From Luminiphilus sp051201685 (GTDB taxonomy: Bacteria > Pseudomonadota > Gammaproteobacteria > Pseudomonadales > Halieaceae), in contig NZ_CP179213.1 in the NCBI RefSeq assembly GCF_051201685.1, positions 992,001 to 1,056,000 of the forward strand: a DNA stretch of 64,000 bases. The letters run 5' to 3'. This document shows positions 8,376 to 16,715 of this stretch, in pieces. The translations under genes and the position numbers were made by a program. How positions within the stretch are numbered: position 1 is the stretch's first letter; each line of letters begins with the position of its first letter. The notes under the pieces were generated by a model that saw only the letters and a program-made list of their open reading frames with translations, was not told the origin of the DNA and did no database searches.

Positions 8376-9560
8376 CTAAATGGCGCCTGAGGCTTTAAGG
8401 TCCGCGAGATCGTCGCGTCCCAGTTCGTCACCCAAAATGGTCTGATTATCAGCGCCCAAGCCGTTGCCGCACCTTGTTACCAGTCGCTCGCCGTCTATTT
8501 TTATGGGGTTACTCAGCGCGCGATATTCCTCCACTACCCGATGAGGTACCGTCTGTATCATGCCCGTCGCCTGGACGAAGGGATTTTCTAGAGCTTCGGG
8601 CAATGAGTTAACCGGAGCGACGGGGATTTTAGTTTGCAGCACGGAAAACCAATGCTCTGTGGTTTCAGTCATCAAAATGGTGTCGAGCACACCGGTCAAT
8701 TCAGCGCGATTATTCGCACGATCACTCATAGTGGCGAAGCGGTGGTTTTCGGCGAGTTCTGGGTGACCGATATTCTCGATCAGGAGCTCCCAAAATTTCT
8801 GCGTCATACACATTAGGAAAATCCAGCCATCCTGAGTTCGGTAGAGTTGGACGGGAGTGTTGTAAGGGTGTGCTGAACGCGCCACGCGGCTCGTTTCAAT
8901 GCCGTGGTTCATGTACCAGGTGCCTGGATAGGTCAATTGGTGAAGTGCCACATCGAAAAGTGTGACGTCTACATCTCGCCCGCCATGCTTACTGCGACCT
9001 AGCAGTGCAGACACGCAGCCAAGTGCTGCGACAACGCCGGTCATGAAGTCGATCATAGATAAGCCGAAGCGGGCAGGAGGAGACTCGGGCTCTCCGGTCA
9101 GTCCCAAAAAGCCACACTCTGCTTGCATTAGGTAATCATAGCCGGGCCATTCGGCGCGGTCGTTATCGCGACCATAGGCTGATATGTGGGTGCAAATGAT
9201 GTCTGACTTTATCGACTTCAGCGTGTCGTAGTCGAGGCCCAGTTTGGCAGGTTGACTACCTCTGAGGTTATTCCAAACAACGTCGGCGGTACGCACTAGA
9301 TCTTCAAAAATAGCGCGGCCTTCGGTGCTTTTTAAGTTCACCGTGACGCTGCGCTTCGAGAGGTTAAAAGCTTGAAAATAAGCGCTGTCATCATCTGCCA
9401 GAGTCACGGCTCCCGACTGCCGCGAGGGATCTCCTCCTGTGGCTCGGTTCTCGACTTTTATCACGTCGGCACCGAGTTCAGCTAGGTACATGGATCCGTA
9501 GGGTCCTGCGCCAAACTGTTCTATAGCAATCACTCGGATGCCCTCTAAGGGTTTGTCCAT
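8376..9560 (-). CDS. CaiB/BaiF family CoA-transferase
   Basis: This 394-residue protein is a class III CoA-transferase. Visible signatures are GAGPYGSMYLAELGADVIKVE near the start, NLSKRSVTVNLKS, WNNLR, and PGYDYLMQAECGFLGLTG, where the Asp of YDY is the likely catalytic carboxylate that forms the acyl-anhydride intermediate. These enzymes move CoA between carboxylic acids such as formate/oxalate, succinate/benzylsuccinate or carnitine/crotonobetaine. ATG 9560 is chosen over an in-frame TTG at 9566 because of spacing to GAGAG. It is divergent from the HyuA gene and shares that intergenic region's operator-like repeats. Confidence 0.9.
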   Translation of the reverse strand: MDKPLEGIRVIAIEQFGAGPYGSMYLAELGADVIKVENRATGGDPSRQSGAVTLADDDSAYFQAFNLSKRSVTVNLKSTEGRAIFEDLVRTADVVWNNLRGSQPAKLGLDYDTLKSIKSDIICTHISAYGRDNDRAEWPGYDYLMQAECGFLGLTGEPESPPARFGLSMIDFMTGVVAALGCVSALLGRSKHGGRDVDVTLFDVALHQLTYPGTWYMNHGIETSRVARSAHPYNTPVQLYRTQDGWIFLMCMTQKFWELLIENIGHPELAENHRFATMSDRANNRAELTGVLDTILMTETTEHWFSVLQTKIPVAPVNSLPEALENPFVQATGMIQTVPHRVVEEYRALSNPIKIDGERLVTRCGNGLGADNQTILGDELGRDDLADLKASGAI

Positions 9561-9633
9561 TTTCAACTCTCAAGTGTTCAGGTGGATTGATGTCAGTATC
9601 TTGCACGCTTTCGCAGATTGGTGCATGGTGCAG

Positions 9634-9646
9634 TGTAACCGTTACA
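9634..9646. promoter_or_regulatory. Inverted repeat TGTAAC-C-GTTACA in the CoA-transferase/hyuA divergent promoter
   Basis: Two perfect 6-bp arms flank one C. It lies 75 bases upstream of the CoA-transferase start and 81 bases upstream of HyuA. Its sequence differs from the AAATGTNCGNACATTT motif, so it may bind a second regulator. No promoter elements were assigned. Confidence 0.4.
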
Positions 9647-9652
9647 TGCAAC

Positions 9653-9668
9653 AAATGTCCGGTCAATT
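9653..9668. promoter_or_regulatory. Operator 1d, degenerate, in the CoA-transferase/hyuA divergent promoter
   Basis: AAATGTCCGGTCAATT matches the region's consensus AAATGTNCGNACATTT at all but two fixed positions and lies between the divergent CoA-transferase and HyuA genes. The right arm is weak, so confidence is lower than for the sites at 822 and 6510. Confidence 0.42.
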
Positions 9669-9726
9669 GAAAAATTGGACGGACGAAGTTGCTAACCACT
9701 CTAAAAATTCAGTCAGGAGGCCTGAC

Positions 9727-11787
9727 ATGACCTACCGCTTAGGTGTCGACGTTGGTGGCACATTTACCGACCTAATCCTCGTCAACGAATCCAGTGGCGA
9801 CATTCACACCGCGAAGGTGCCTAGCACTCCCGATGATTCATCGGTGGGCGTTATGAATGGTGTTGAACGTGTTTGTGGAAACGCCGGCATTGACCCTTCT
9901 GAAATTTCGCAGGTCATGCACGGCACAACCGTAGCTACTAACACGGTACTCACCGGCTCCGGTTCGAAAGTGGGGCTGGTAACGACGAAGGGATACAAGC
10001 AAGTGCTACAGATTGCACGCTCCTACGTTCCGGGCGGTTTAGGCGGCTGGGTTATCTATAATAAAAGCGACCCGTTGGCGCCACTGGCGTGCACCATTGA
10101 AGCTGAGGAGCGCATGGGGGCAGACGGCAAGCCCGTACGTGGCTTAGACGCGAAAGCCCTTGAGAAGGCTATGGAGCAACTCAAAGAGGAAAACATTGAG
10201 GCACTCACCGTATCTTTGATCAATTCCTACGCCAACCCCAAGCATGAGAAAGCCGTTGAGAGGGTGGCTCGCAAAGCGTTACCCGGCGTGCCTATTTCAC
10301 TGTCCTCATCCGTGGTACCTGAGATGCAGGAGTACGAGCGAACCATCACCACCGTGGCTAATTCCTACGTGCGGCCCAAGGTTGCTGAGTACGTCAAAAA
10401 TTTGGAGAAAAAGCTCAAGAAAGGCAACAAAAATATCCAGCTCAACATTCTCCGGTCTGACGGCGGCATGGCCTCTTCCAAACTCGCGCAACGGCTGCCC
10501 GTCAATTTGCTGATGAGCGGCCCTGCCGGTGGGGTATCGGGAGCTTGCTGGGTAGCCAAGCAGGCGGGGTTTGAGAATCTGCTGACCTTTGACATGGGCG
10601 GCACCTCCACCGATGTGGCGTTGGTGCAAGATGGCAAAGCTCAACTTCGGCGGGAAACTACCGTGGGTGATGTCACCGTCAGGGCGTCTTCCGTCGACGT
10701 ACGAACCGTGGGAGCGGGTGGCGGCTCAATCGCCCACGTGCCCGAGTTAACCGGAGCGCTTCGCGTCGGCCCAGAGAGTGCGGGTGCTCAGCCTGGTCCT
10801 GCGGCGTATAACAAAGGTGGCGTGCTGCCTACCGTGACCGATGCCAACGTGGTGTTGGGTTATCTTCCTAGTGAGGTTCGCTTGGGCGGAGACATGGAAA
10901 TCCGCAAAGACTTAGCGGAAAAAGCCATCAAGCCTATCGCTAAGGCATTGGGTATTTCAGTGAAGCGCGCTGCGGCGGGCATCATTGATATCGTCAATGA
11001 GAATATGTACGGCGCCCTGCGGCTGGTCTCGGTCGAACAGGGTTTTGACCCCAGAGATTTTGCGCTTATTGGTTTTGGCGGTGCGGGTCCGCTGCACGCG
11101 AATGCGCTGGGTCGACTGATGAACAGCTGGCCGGTCATTATTCCGCCGGGTCCTGGCGTTTTGTGCGCTTATGGCGATGCGACGACCCGTGTTCGGGACG
11201 AAGCTTCGCGAACGTACATTCGGCGTTTTGCCGACACGACAACAACCGATCTGGGCAAGATCTACGAGGAGCTAGCGGCGAAGGCGTTAAAGACGCTTGC
11301 TCAACAAGGCGTTCCCGCTAAGGAATGCAGTGTTTCTTGCCAGGCCGATATTCGTTACCAAGGTCAGGGTTTGCAGTTAACGGTCGACTTCGATCTCAAA
11401 GCGCTGAAGAAGGGTGGTCTGGGTGTCATTGGCGATCCCTTCGATGAGATGCACAAGCAGCTGTTCACTTTTGCGCTCGATTCAGACAAAGAAATTGTCA
11501 ACCTCAGGGCTGTGGCTCAGGGTAAGAGTGCCGAGATCGAGGCTAGAAAATTACCCAAGTCAGGTTCAAGGACGCCGGTTAACGCCGCCAAACTGGGGAA
11601 TACGACCGTCTTTATGGATGGAAAAGATATGGACGCAACGCTTTACCAGCGTAGCAAGCTAAAAGCCGGTAACAAAATAGAAGGGCCGGCTGTTGTGCTA
11701 GAGATGGACTCTACAACGGTCATCTTGGCGGGTCATACCGGTAACGTCGACGAGTTCGGCAACATCTTGATTGCACCGACTTCATAG
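9727..11787 (+). CDS. Hydantoinase/oxoprolinase HyuA-family (ATP-dependent) subunit
   Basis: This 686-residue protein starts MTYRLGVDVGGTFTDL, the actin-like ATPase phosphate-1 loop of the HyuA/5-oxoprolinase A family, followed by HGTTVATNTVL, SLSSSVVPEMQEYERT, LRSDGGMAS, LLMSGPAGGV, FDMGGTSTDVAL and GFGGAGPLHA. These proteins use ATP to phosphorylate a carbonyl so that a ring amide can be opened (5-oxoprolinase, N-methylhydantoinase) or a ketone carboxylated (acetone or acetophenone carboxylases). Start ATG 9727 follows AGGAGG with a 6-base gap. The HyuB-family gene follows 12 bases downstream, giving the usual two-subunit enzyme. Carboxylase versus ring-opening amidase cannot be decided from sequence alone; the amidase-rich neighbourhood favours ring opening. 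Confidence 0.92.
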   Translation: MTYRLGVDVGGTFTDLILVNESSGDIHTAKVPSTPDDSSVGVMNGVERVCGNAGIDPSEISQVMHGTTVATNTVLTGSGSKVGLVTTKGYKQVLQIARSYVPGGLGGWVIYNKSDPLAPLACTIEAEERMGADGKPVRGLDAKALEKAMEQLKEENIEALTVSLINSYANPKHEKAVERVARKALPGVPISLSSSVVPEMQEYERTITTVANSYVRPKVAEYVKNLEKKLKKGNKNIQLNILRSDGGMASSKLAQRLPVNLLMSGPAGGVSGACWVAKQAGFENLLTFDMGGTSTDVALVQDGKAQLRRETTVGDVTVRASSVDVRTVGAGGGSIAHVPELTGALRVGPESAGAQPGPAAYNKGGVLPTVTDANVVLGYLPSEVRLGGDMEIRKDLAEKAIKPIAKALGISVKRAAAGIIDIVNENMYGALRLVSVEQGFDPRDFALIGFGGAGPLHANALGRLMNSWPVIIPPGPGVLCAYGDATTRVRDEASRTYIRRFADTTTTDLGKIYEELAAKALKTLAQQGVPAKECSVSCQADIRYQGQGLQLTVDFDLKALKKGGLGVIGDPFDEMHKQLFTFALDSDKEIVNLRAVAQGKSAEIEARKLPKSGSRTPVNAAKLGNTTVFMDGKDMDATLYQRSKLKAGNKIEGPAVVLEMDSTTVILAGHTGNVDEFGNILIAPTS

Positions 11788-11799
11788 GGGAGACGAATA

Positions 11800-13815
11800 A
11801 TGCCTGCAACAATAGTAGAGACTAACAAGGACAAATTTTCCCTCATTGATATCGATCCGATTACCCTCGATATCATTGAAAACGCGATGATGAACGCCCG
11901 GCACGAGATGGACGCGGTGCTGTTTCGCACGGCGATGTCACCGGGCATTCGGGAGCAGCACGATGAGTTCCCCATGATTGCCAATCTAGAAGGCAAGATG
12001 GTGGTGGGCCAATTTGGCAGCTTTATTCACGGCTTCAAAGAGGCCTATGACGGCACCATCGAAGAGGGCGATCTGTTTCTGACAACCGACCCCTATGCCT
12101 GCAACGGTGCCATTAGCCATATCAATGATTGGCTGCTGCTGCGCCCGATTTTCAAAGATGGGCGGTTAATTGCCTATGCCGCTATGTTTGGACACATGAC
12201 TGACGTAGGGGGCAAGGTCCCAGGCAGCCTCCCAACCGATGCTCGGGAAATCTTTGAGGAAGGGATCCGTATTCCTCCCACCAAGATTTATAAAAATGAT
12301 GAGCTGCAGACCGATCTGCTGGAACTCATCCTGCACAACTGTCGAATGCCTAACTGGAACCGCAGCGATTTCAACGCATTGGTGGCTGCCATTCGTACGG
12401 CAGAAAAGCGTGTTATTGAAATGGCGGGCCGGTTTGGTGACGACGTCTTTTATTCAGCCCTCGATGAATTGCTGGCGCGTAATAAGCGCGCAATGGGCAA
12501 GTTGATCAAAAATACTGTGCCGGAAAAGAAGCAGTTTTTTGAAGATTATATTTGCGATGACGGCTTGGGTATGGGGCCCTATCGAATTAAGTGCGCTATG
12601 TGGCGGGAGAAGGACAAGGTCATTTTCGATTTTGAAGGTACCGATCCTCAGTCCATCAGCTCCATTAACTTCTACCTCAACGAAGAAATGTTCAAGATGT
12701 TCTGCGGGGTTTACATGATCATGGTGTTTGATCCCCAGATTATGTTTAACGATGGTTTCTATGACCTCATGGAAGTGAAGATACCCCATGGAACGCTGCT
12801 CAAACCTCAAGAACCTGCGGCACTGTCCTGTCGAACCCACGCTCTGGGTCGAATCTTTGACGTCTTGGGTGGATTGTTGGGTCAAGGCGATCCTGATTTC
12901 CTCGCTGGCGCTGGATTTTCGGACAGTCCCCACTTTATGTACTCGGGCTATGACAAAAATGGCGAGTGGTATCAGCTCTACTCGATTGGCTTTGGCGGCG
13001 TTCCTGGTAAGCCTTCCGGTGATGGCCCTGATGGTCACTCGCTCTGGCCAAGCTTTACCAACGTTCCCAATGAATTCCTCGAGAGCTATTTCCCACTGCG
13101 TATCGAGACCTACGAGACGATTACTGACAGCGGCGGTGCAGGCTACAACCGCGGGGGTAATGGCTTACGTATGGGTTATTGCTTCCTAGAGCCCGGGACT
13201 ATTTCGATTCACGATGACCGTTGGCTCACTTATCCCTGGGGCGTAAACGGGGGCGAACCCGGCAGGCGTTCAGAGAAAATACTGGTTCGAACCGATGGCT
13301 CAGAGGAGCGCTTACCCAGCAAATGTGATCGGATCGAGGTTGGGTCTGGTGACATCCTCTACTTCAATACCTGGGGTGGTGGCGGTTGTGGTGACCCACT
13401 CAAGCGTGAAGTGGAGCGGGTTGAGTTTGATGTGCGAGCAGGCCTCGTTTCTATGGAGGGCGCTAAGCGTTACGGCGTAGTGATGAACGCTGATCGTCGG
13501 GTAAACCTCAAGCGGACTGAAACGCTACGCGCGCGTATGGCGAAGAAGCGCGGTAAGGTTCCGATGTTTGATCGCGGTGGCGATATTGCAACGCTGAAAA
13601 AGCGTTGCCTTAAAGAAACAGGACTTCAGCCGCCAAGGCAGCCTGAGTTCCAGACTTGGGCACTTAAAGTGCTTGAGGGTGGCAAGGCGGCTGCGAGTGG
13701 TAGCCTAAAAGTGAAGCGAGCAGCGGGCAAAAAAGCGGGCAAAAAAGCCGTTAAAAAGGCAGCGCCAAAGGCCAAGGCGAAATCAAAAGCTAAGGCCAGC
13801 AAGAAAACTGCCTGA
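11800..13815 (+). CDS. Hydantoinase B/oxoprolinase HyuB-family subunit with Lys/Ala-rich tail
   Basis: This 671-residue protein has the HyuB core: IDPITLDIIENAMMNARHEMDAVLFRTAMSPGIREQHDEFP at the start, TDPYACNGAISHINDW, GHMTDVGG, PNWNRSDF, YNRGGNGLRMGY and YFNTWGGGGCGDPL near residue 525. It is the partner of the HyuA subunit 12 bases upstream and forms the catalytic pocket in this family. The last 40 or so residues (from about 632) are almost entirely Lys and Ala with a few Ser, Gly and Pro, resembling histone-H1-like or AlgP-like tails, and are not part of the usual HyuB domain. The tail may bind nucleic acid or acidic surfaces, or be a benign expansion of AAR/AAG codons. Confidence 0.9.
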   Translation: MPATIVETNKDKFSLIDIDPITLDIIENAMMNARHEMDAVLFRTAMSPGIREQHDEFPMIANLEGKMVVGQFGSFIHGFKEAYDGTIEEGDLFLTTDPYACNGAISHINDWLLLRPIFKDGRLIAYAAMFGHMTDVGGKVPGSLPTDAREIFEEGIRIPPTKIYKNDELQTDLLELILHNCRMPNWNRSDFNALVAAIRTAEKRVIEMAGRFGDDVFYSALDELLARNKRAMGKLIKNTVPEKKQFFEDYICDDGLGMGPYRIKCAMWREKDKVIFDFEGTDPQSISSINFYLNEEMFKMFCGVYMIMVFDPQIMFNDGFYDLMEVKIPHGTLLKPQEPAALSCRTHALGRIFDVLGGLLGQGDPDFLAGAGFSDSPHFMYSGYDKNGEWYQLYSIGFGGVPGKPSGDGPDGHSLWPSFTNVPNEFLESYFPLRIETYETITDSGGAGYNRGGNGLRMGYCFLEPGTISIHDDRWLTYPWGVNGGEPGRRSEKILVRTDGSEERLPSKCDRIEVGSGDILYFNTWGGGGCGDPLKREVERVEFDVRAGLVSMEGAKRYGVVMNADRRVNLKRTETLRARMAKKRGKVPMFDRGGDIATLKKRCLKETGLQPPRQPEFQTWALKVLEGGKAAASGSLKVKRAAGKKAGKKAVKKAAPKAKAKSKAKASKKTA

Positions 13816-13825
13816 AACCTGAGGA

Positions 13826-13841
13826 GGGGGCGTGAGCCCCC
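13826..13841. terminator. GC-rich hairpin after the HyuB gene
   Basis: GGGGGC (13826-13831), loop GTGA and GCCCCC (13836-13841) form a strong 6-bp hairpin 10 bases after the HyuB stop codon. Only a short pyrimidine run follows (TACCTTTAG), so it is more likely a partial terminator or mRNA-end stabiliser than a full intrinsic terminator. The next gene starts 28 bases later. Confidence 0.4.
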
Positions 13842-13869
13842 TACCTTTAGTGATGTAGGAGCGTGACTT

Positions 13870-14929
13870 ATGAAGTTTGGTGTATTTCTGCCCAACGGCA
13901 GTAACGGTTACATTCCCTCCGCGGGTAGCCCGGTTTATCAACCGACCTATCAACACAACCTCGATATTTCTCTCGCCGCCGAGAAACACGGATTAGACTT
14001 TGTTTTGTCGATGATGAAGTTCCGGGGGTTTGGTGGTGAGACGGGTTATTGGGACAGTTGTCTGGAGTCATTTACCCTCATGGCAGGGCTGGCAGCCGCC
14101 ACAGAAAAAATAGGTTTATTTCCTTCGATATCGATCTTGAGTCAACACCCTGCGATAGTAGCTCGCATGGTGGCAACGATTGACGACATCAGTGCTGGCC
14201 GCTGTGGTTTAAATATTGTGACGGGTTGGAATCGGCCCGAGTACGCACAAATGGGTATGTGGCCGGGAGATGAGCACTATCAGCGCCGTTATGAATACGC
14301 GGCGGAGTATGTGCAAATTCTGCAAGCGTTGTGGCGTGACGGCAGAGCTTCTTGGCAAGGTGATTATTTTGAGTTGGATGACTGCTCTGTTTTGCCGCAG
14401 CCCAAGCGCGATATTCCACTTGTTTGCGCAGGCCAGTCACCTGCGGGCCGTCAGTTTGTCGCGCAATACGCCGACCATCAGTTTGTTTTAACCAGTGAAG
14501 ACAATCTAGTCACCTCAGTGGCGGACATCCGAGCGAAAGCTCTAGGCACTAAACGTGATGTGGGCGTTTATGCGCTGTTTCACCTAATCGTGGCCGATTC
14601 CGATGATCAGGCCCAAGGCTGAGGTTGACGCTATTATTGATGGTGCAGATCACGGCGCTATCAGCAACATTCTTGCCAGTGCAGATTTAGATACCAATAC
14701 TGGTGGCACGGCTGATCAGCTCAAAGCCGCACTTAATCAGAGCGTCGAGGCGGGCAATATGGCGTTCATGGGTATTCCGGTCATTTATGGCTCACCTGAC
14801 ACTGTGGTGAGGCGTATAGAGGGTATTGTGGAGCGCACAGGGATAGATGGCATGCTGTTCAGCTGGCCGGACTTTGTCGGAGGTATTGAGCGCTTTGGAG
14901 CTGAGGTACTGCCTGCACTCAAAATTTAA
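13870..14929 (+). pseudogene. RutA-like LLM-class flavin-dependent monooxygenase, frameshifted
   Basis: The first frame starts MKFGVFLPNGSNGYIP at 13870 and is very like RutA, the FMN-dependent uracil monooxygenase: SMMKFRGFGG, SFTLMAGLAA, PAIVARMVATIDDIS, NIVTGWNRPEYAQMGMWPGD, VCAGQSPAGR. It stops at 14622 after DDQAQG. The family C-terminus (AEVDAIIDGAD ... NTGGTADQL ... GTDGMLFSWPDF-like end, stop at 14929) continues in the next frame. Removing one G from the GG at 14617-14618 joins them into a 352-residue protein with no other gap, close to the usual RutA length. RutA opens a pyrimidine ring by oxidising an amide carbonyl with O2. Neighbouring amidases fit such chemistry. A real mutation or a sequencing error are both possible. 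Confidence 0.82.
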
Positions 14930-14942
14930 TTCACGCCTGGGG

Positions 14943-15302
14943 TCAGCCGTCGTTTTCAACTTGGGAGACGACGGTGCTGTAGTCCCTGTCTTCTGAGGCC
15001 TCGAGGTCTTCCAGTTCACCCACTATAATGCGGGTAACTTCTTTGAAAATAGTTTGATGGCGAGCGGCCCGTGCTTCCATGTCTGCATCTGACAGTGCGT
15101 ATTGCTCAATGTCTTCACTGGAGAACAAACCCTTTGCCGCAGCCACCCGCTCCAAGGTATCGAGTCGATCCCGTGTTACCGATAACTCGCCGGTCAAAGC
15201 CATGACCATGGAGAGCAAGCGATCAACATCTGAATCAGAAAAGTAGTAGGGACGCTTGCCTTTGGCTTTGCGTTGAAGCGTAACCTCGGTGTCGTCGCTC
15301 AT
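14943..15302 (-). CDS. Small acidic helical protein of unknown function
   Basis: I do not recognise this 119-residue protein. It begins MSDDTEVTLQRKAKGKRPYY, has a predicted long helical centre (SDSDVDRLLSMVMALTGELSV ... RLDTLERVAAAKGLF) and a strongly acidic C-terminal third. There is no signal peptide or membrane segment. The ATG at 15302 overlaps the stop codon of the upstream methyltransferase gene as ATGA, so the two are translationally coupled and probably act together. A GTG at 15311 is an alternative start. The middle resembles small helical proteins that sit next to methyltransferase or Rieske-type genes, but this is only an impression. Confidence 0.65.
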   Translation of the reverse strand: MSDDTEVTLQRKAKGKRPYYFSDSDVDRLLSMVMALTGELSVTRDRLDTLERVAAAKGLFSSEDIEQYALSDADMEARAARHQTIFKEVTRIIVGELEDLEASEDRDYSTVVSQVENDG

Positions 15303-16459
15303 TTTTGACACCCGTAGACAAACCAGACGCCGCCACCCCCAAAATCGCCGCCCTGGAAAGTATTGCTGCGTTGGGTTTCCTGAAAGGCACTTGGCACCAT
15401 AATCTGAATGGGTTTGTGTTGATCAAAACCGGAATTAAGGGCTAGAGCTTCGAGGTCTAATAAGTGGCTTTTTCGCCAGAAGGGTTCGTTGTTGTTTTCA
15501 CTGTCCCAGTCAAAAATAAACGTGTCAAAAGGCTCCATCCCCTCATAGGGTGGGGTCTCGACGTGCAACATCATGCCCCCGGGTTTAAGCACTCGGTGGC
15601 ACTCGCGGATAATATTTTTGATGGCAGCAGAGGATGTCTCATGCAGTAAGATGTGGGAAACCACTAAATCAAAAGAGTTATCCTCAAAGTCGAGCGTCTC
15701 GGCGTTTTGCTGAGAAAAATGCACCGGTAAGCCCATCGAGGATGCCCGGGCATGGGCATAGCGGAGCATGGGTGGGGCCACGTCAATGGCATGGACTTCA
15801 GCGCCCTCAAAACCGCTGGCGTAGGGCAAGGTACTGTGGCCGACTGCACAACCTAGGTCTAGGATTCGGGTGGGTTTTAATTCGGGGTGCTCCTGCTTTA
15901 ACCAAGCCACCGTGCTGTCACCCATGTCGGCATTATTGACCCCCATTTGCCCCATCGCGTAAATGTAGACGGCGCGGTCATAGATGGCACCTTGGGCAAC
16001 ATCATTCTCAATGTACTCGGTGTGATAGCCCCCGGGCTGGCAATGAATATCTACCGCCGTGTGGTAAGCCGGGATTTTTAGATCGGGGTCTAGCCGCAGG
16101 CTTCCCACAGCCGGGGTCTCGGCGGCCTGAGTTGCCAGTTTTTGAATGGCGCGTTGGACGGGTATTTGCGCCGAAGACCACATCATTTCCTGACTGGTTC
16201 GCAGTAGAGAGCTCCACGCCTGATAGTGAGTGTCTTGTTTCATCACCTGACCCACTTCTTGAATAGATTCGGGTTCCCTCTGGTGCTTTTCGACAAATTT
16301 CCCCTTGGCGCGTTTTTCGTAAGCGGTTTTCAGCCCTGGGTGTAAGTCGGTGACTAAATGCTCTTTAAACGAACGCACGAAATGCTGTCGCGCCAGTTCA
16401 TCATGACTCGTAGAGGGAAGGGCATCGTGGAGTTGTTGTTCCTTATAGGCGTTCGACAT
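15299..16459 (-). CDS. Class I SAM-dependent methyltransferase
   Basis: This 386-residue protein has a C-terminal Rossmann methyltransferase domain from about residue 195: RILDLGCAVGHSTLPY (motif I, SAM binding), VHAIDVAPPMLRYA (acidic residue at the end of beta 2), NSFDLVVSHILLHE (motif post-II) and RVLKPGGMMLHVETPP. The first 190 residues are an extra helical domain with the segment SLRLDPDLKIPAYHTAVDIHCQPGGY, not typical of small-molecule methyltransferases. The acceptor is unknown. It is the first gene of a leftward pair with the small acidic protein, and is divergent from an SDR gene with a 16-bp palindrome between them. Confidence 0.85.
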   Translation of the reverse strand: MSNAYKEQQLHDALPSTSHDELARQHFVRSFKEHLVTDLHPGLKTAYEKRAKGKFVEKHQREPESIQEVGQVMKQDTHYQAWSSLLRTSQEMMWSSAQIPVQRAIQKLATQAAETPAVGSLRLDPDLKIPAYHTAVDIHCQPGGYHTEYIENDVAQGAIYDRAVYIYAMGQMGVNNADMGDSTVAWLKQEHPELKPTRILDLGCAVGHSTLPYASGFEGAEVHAIDVAPPMLRYAHARASSMGLPVHFSQQNAETLDFEDNSFDLVVSHILLHETSSAAIKNIIRECHRVLKPGGMMLHVETPPYEGMEPFDTFIFDWDSENNNEPFWRKSHLLDLEALALNSGFDQHKPIQIMVPSAFQETQRSNTFQGGDFGGGGVWFVYGCQK

Positions 16460-16590
16460 AGCAGGGATCCTGTTCGTTGACCGGGGACTACACTCACCAT
16501 TGAATATAGCTTAGTGCTGCCCAGTCGCCAATGCTTATAAGCGCCCGTTGAATGCGGCGGCCAGAGGGCGGAGCTACAGGTTGAGATTTC

Positions 16591-16606
16591 GGTCTCGACC
16601 GAGACC
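16591..16606. promoter_or_regulatory. 16-bp palindrome between divergent methyltransferase and SDR genes
   Basis: GGTCTCG and CGAGACC are perfect inverted arms separated by AC. The site is 132 bases upstream of the methyltransferase start and 110 upstream of the SDR start. It resembles a repressor operator and differs from both other motifs in the window. Confidence 0.45.
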
Positions 16607-16715
16607 AAGACCCATGCAATGCCTGTCGGGCTTTGTCGTCTTAATCTGTTGCCCTTTACCGTCTTAAAGTGCACCTTTGTGTCTTGAGTTTGGCACTTAT
16701 TTAGGAGATGAAGTT

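Noticed and set aside
8123..8398. 91-codon frame between the alpha/beta-hydrolase and CoA-transferase genes
   Set aside because: Overlaps the end of the CoA-transferase gene, no start signal, and composition unlike a protein.
9672..9687. Possible further copy of the region A operator (AATTGGACGGACGAAG)
   Set aside because: Matches the consensus at too few positions, and the right arm does not fit; probably chance.
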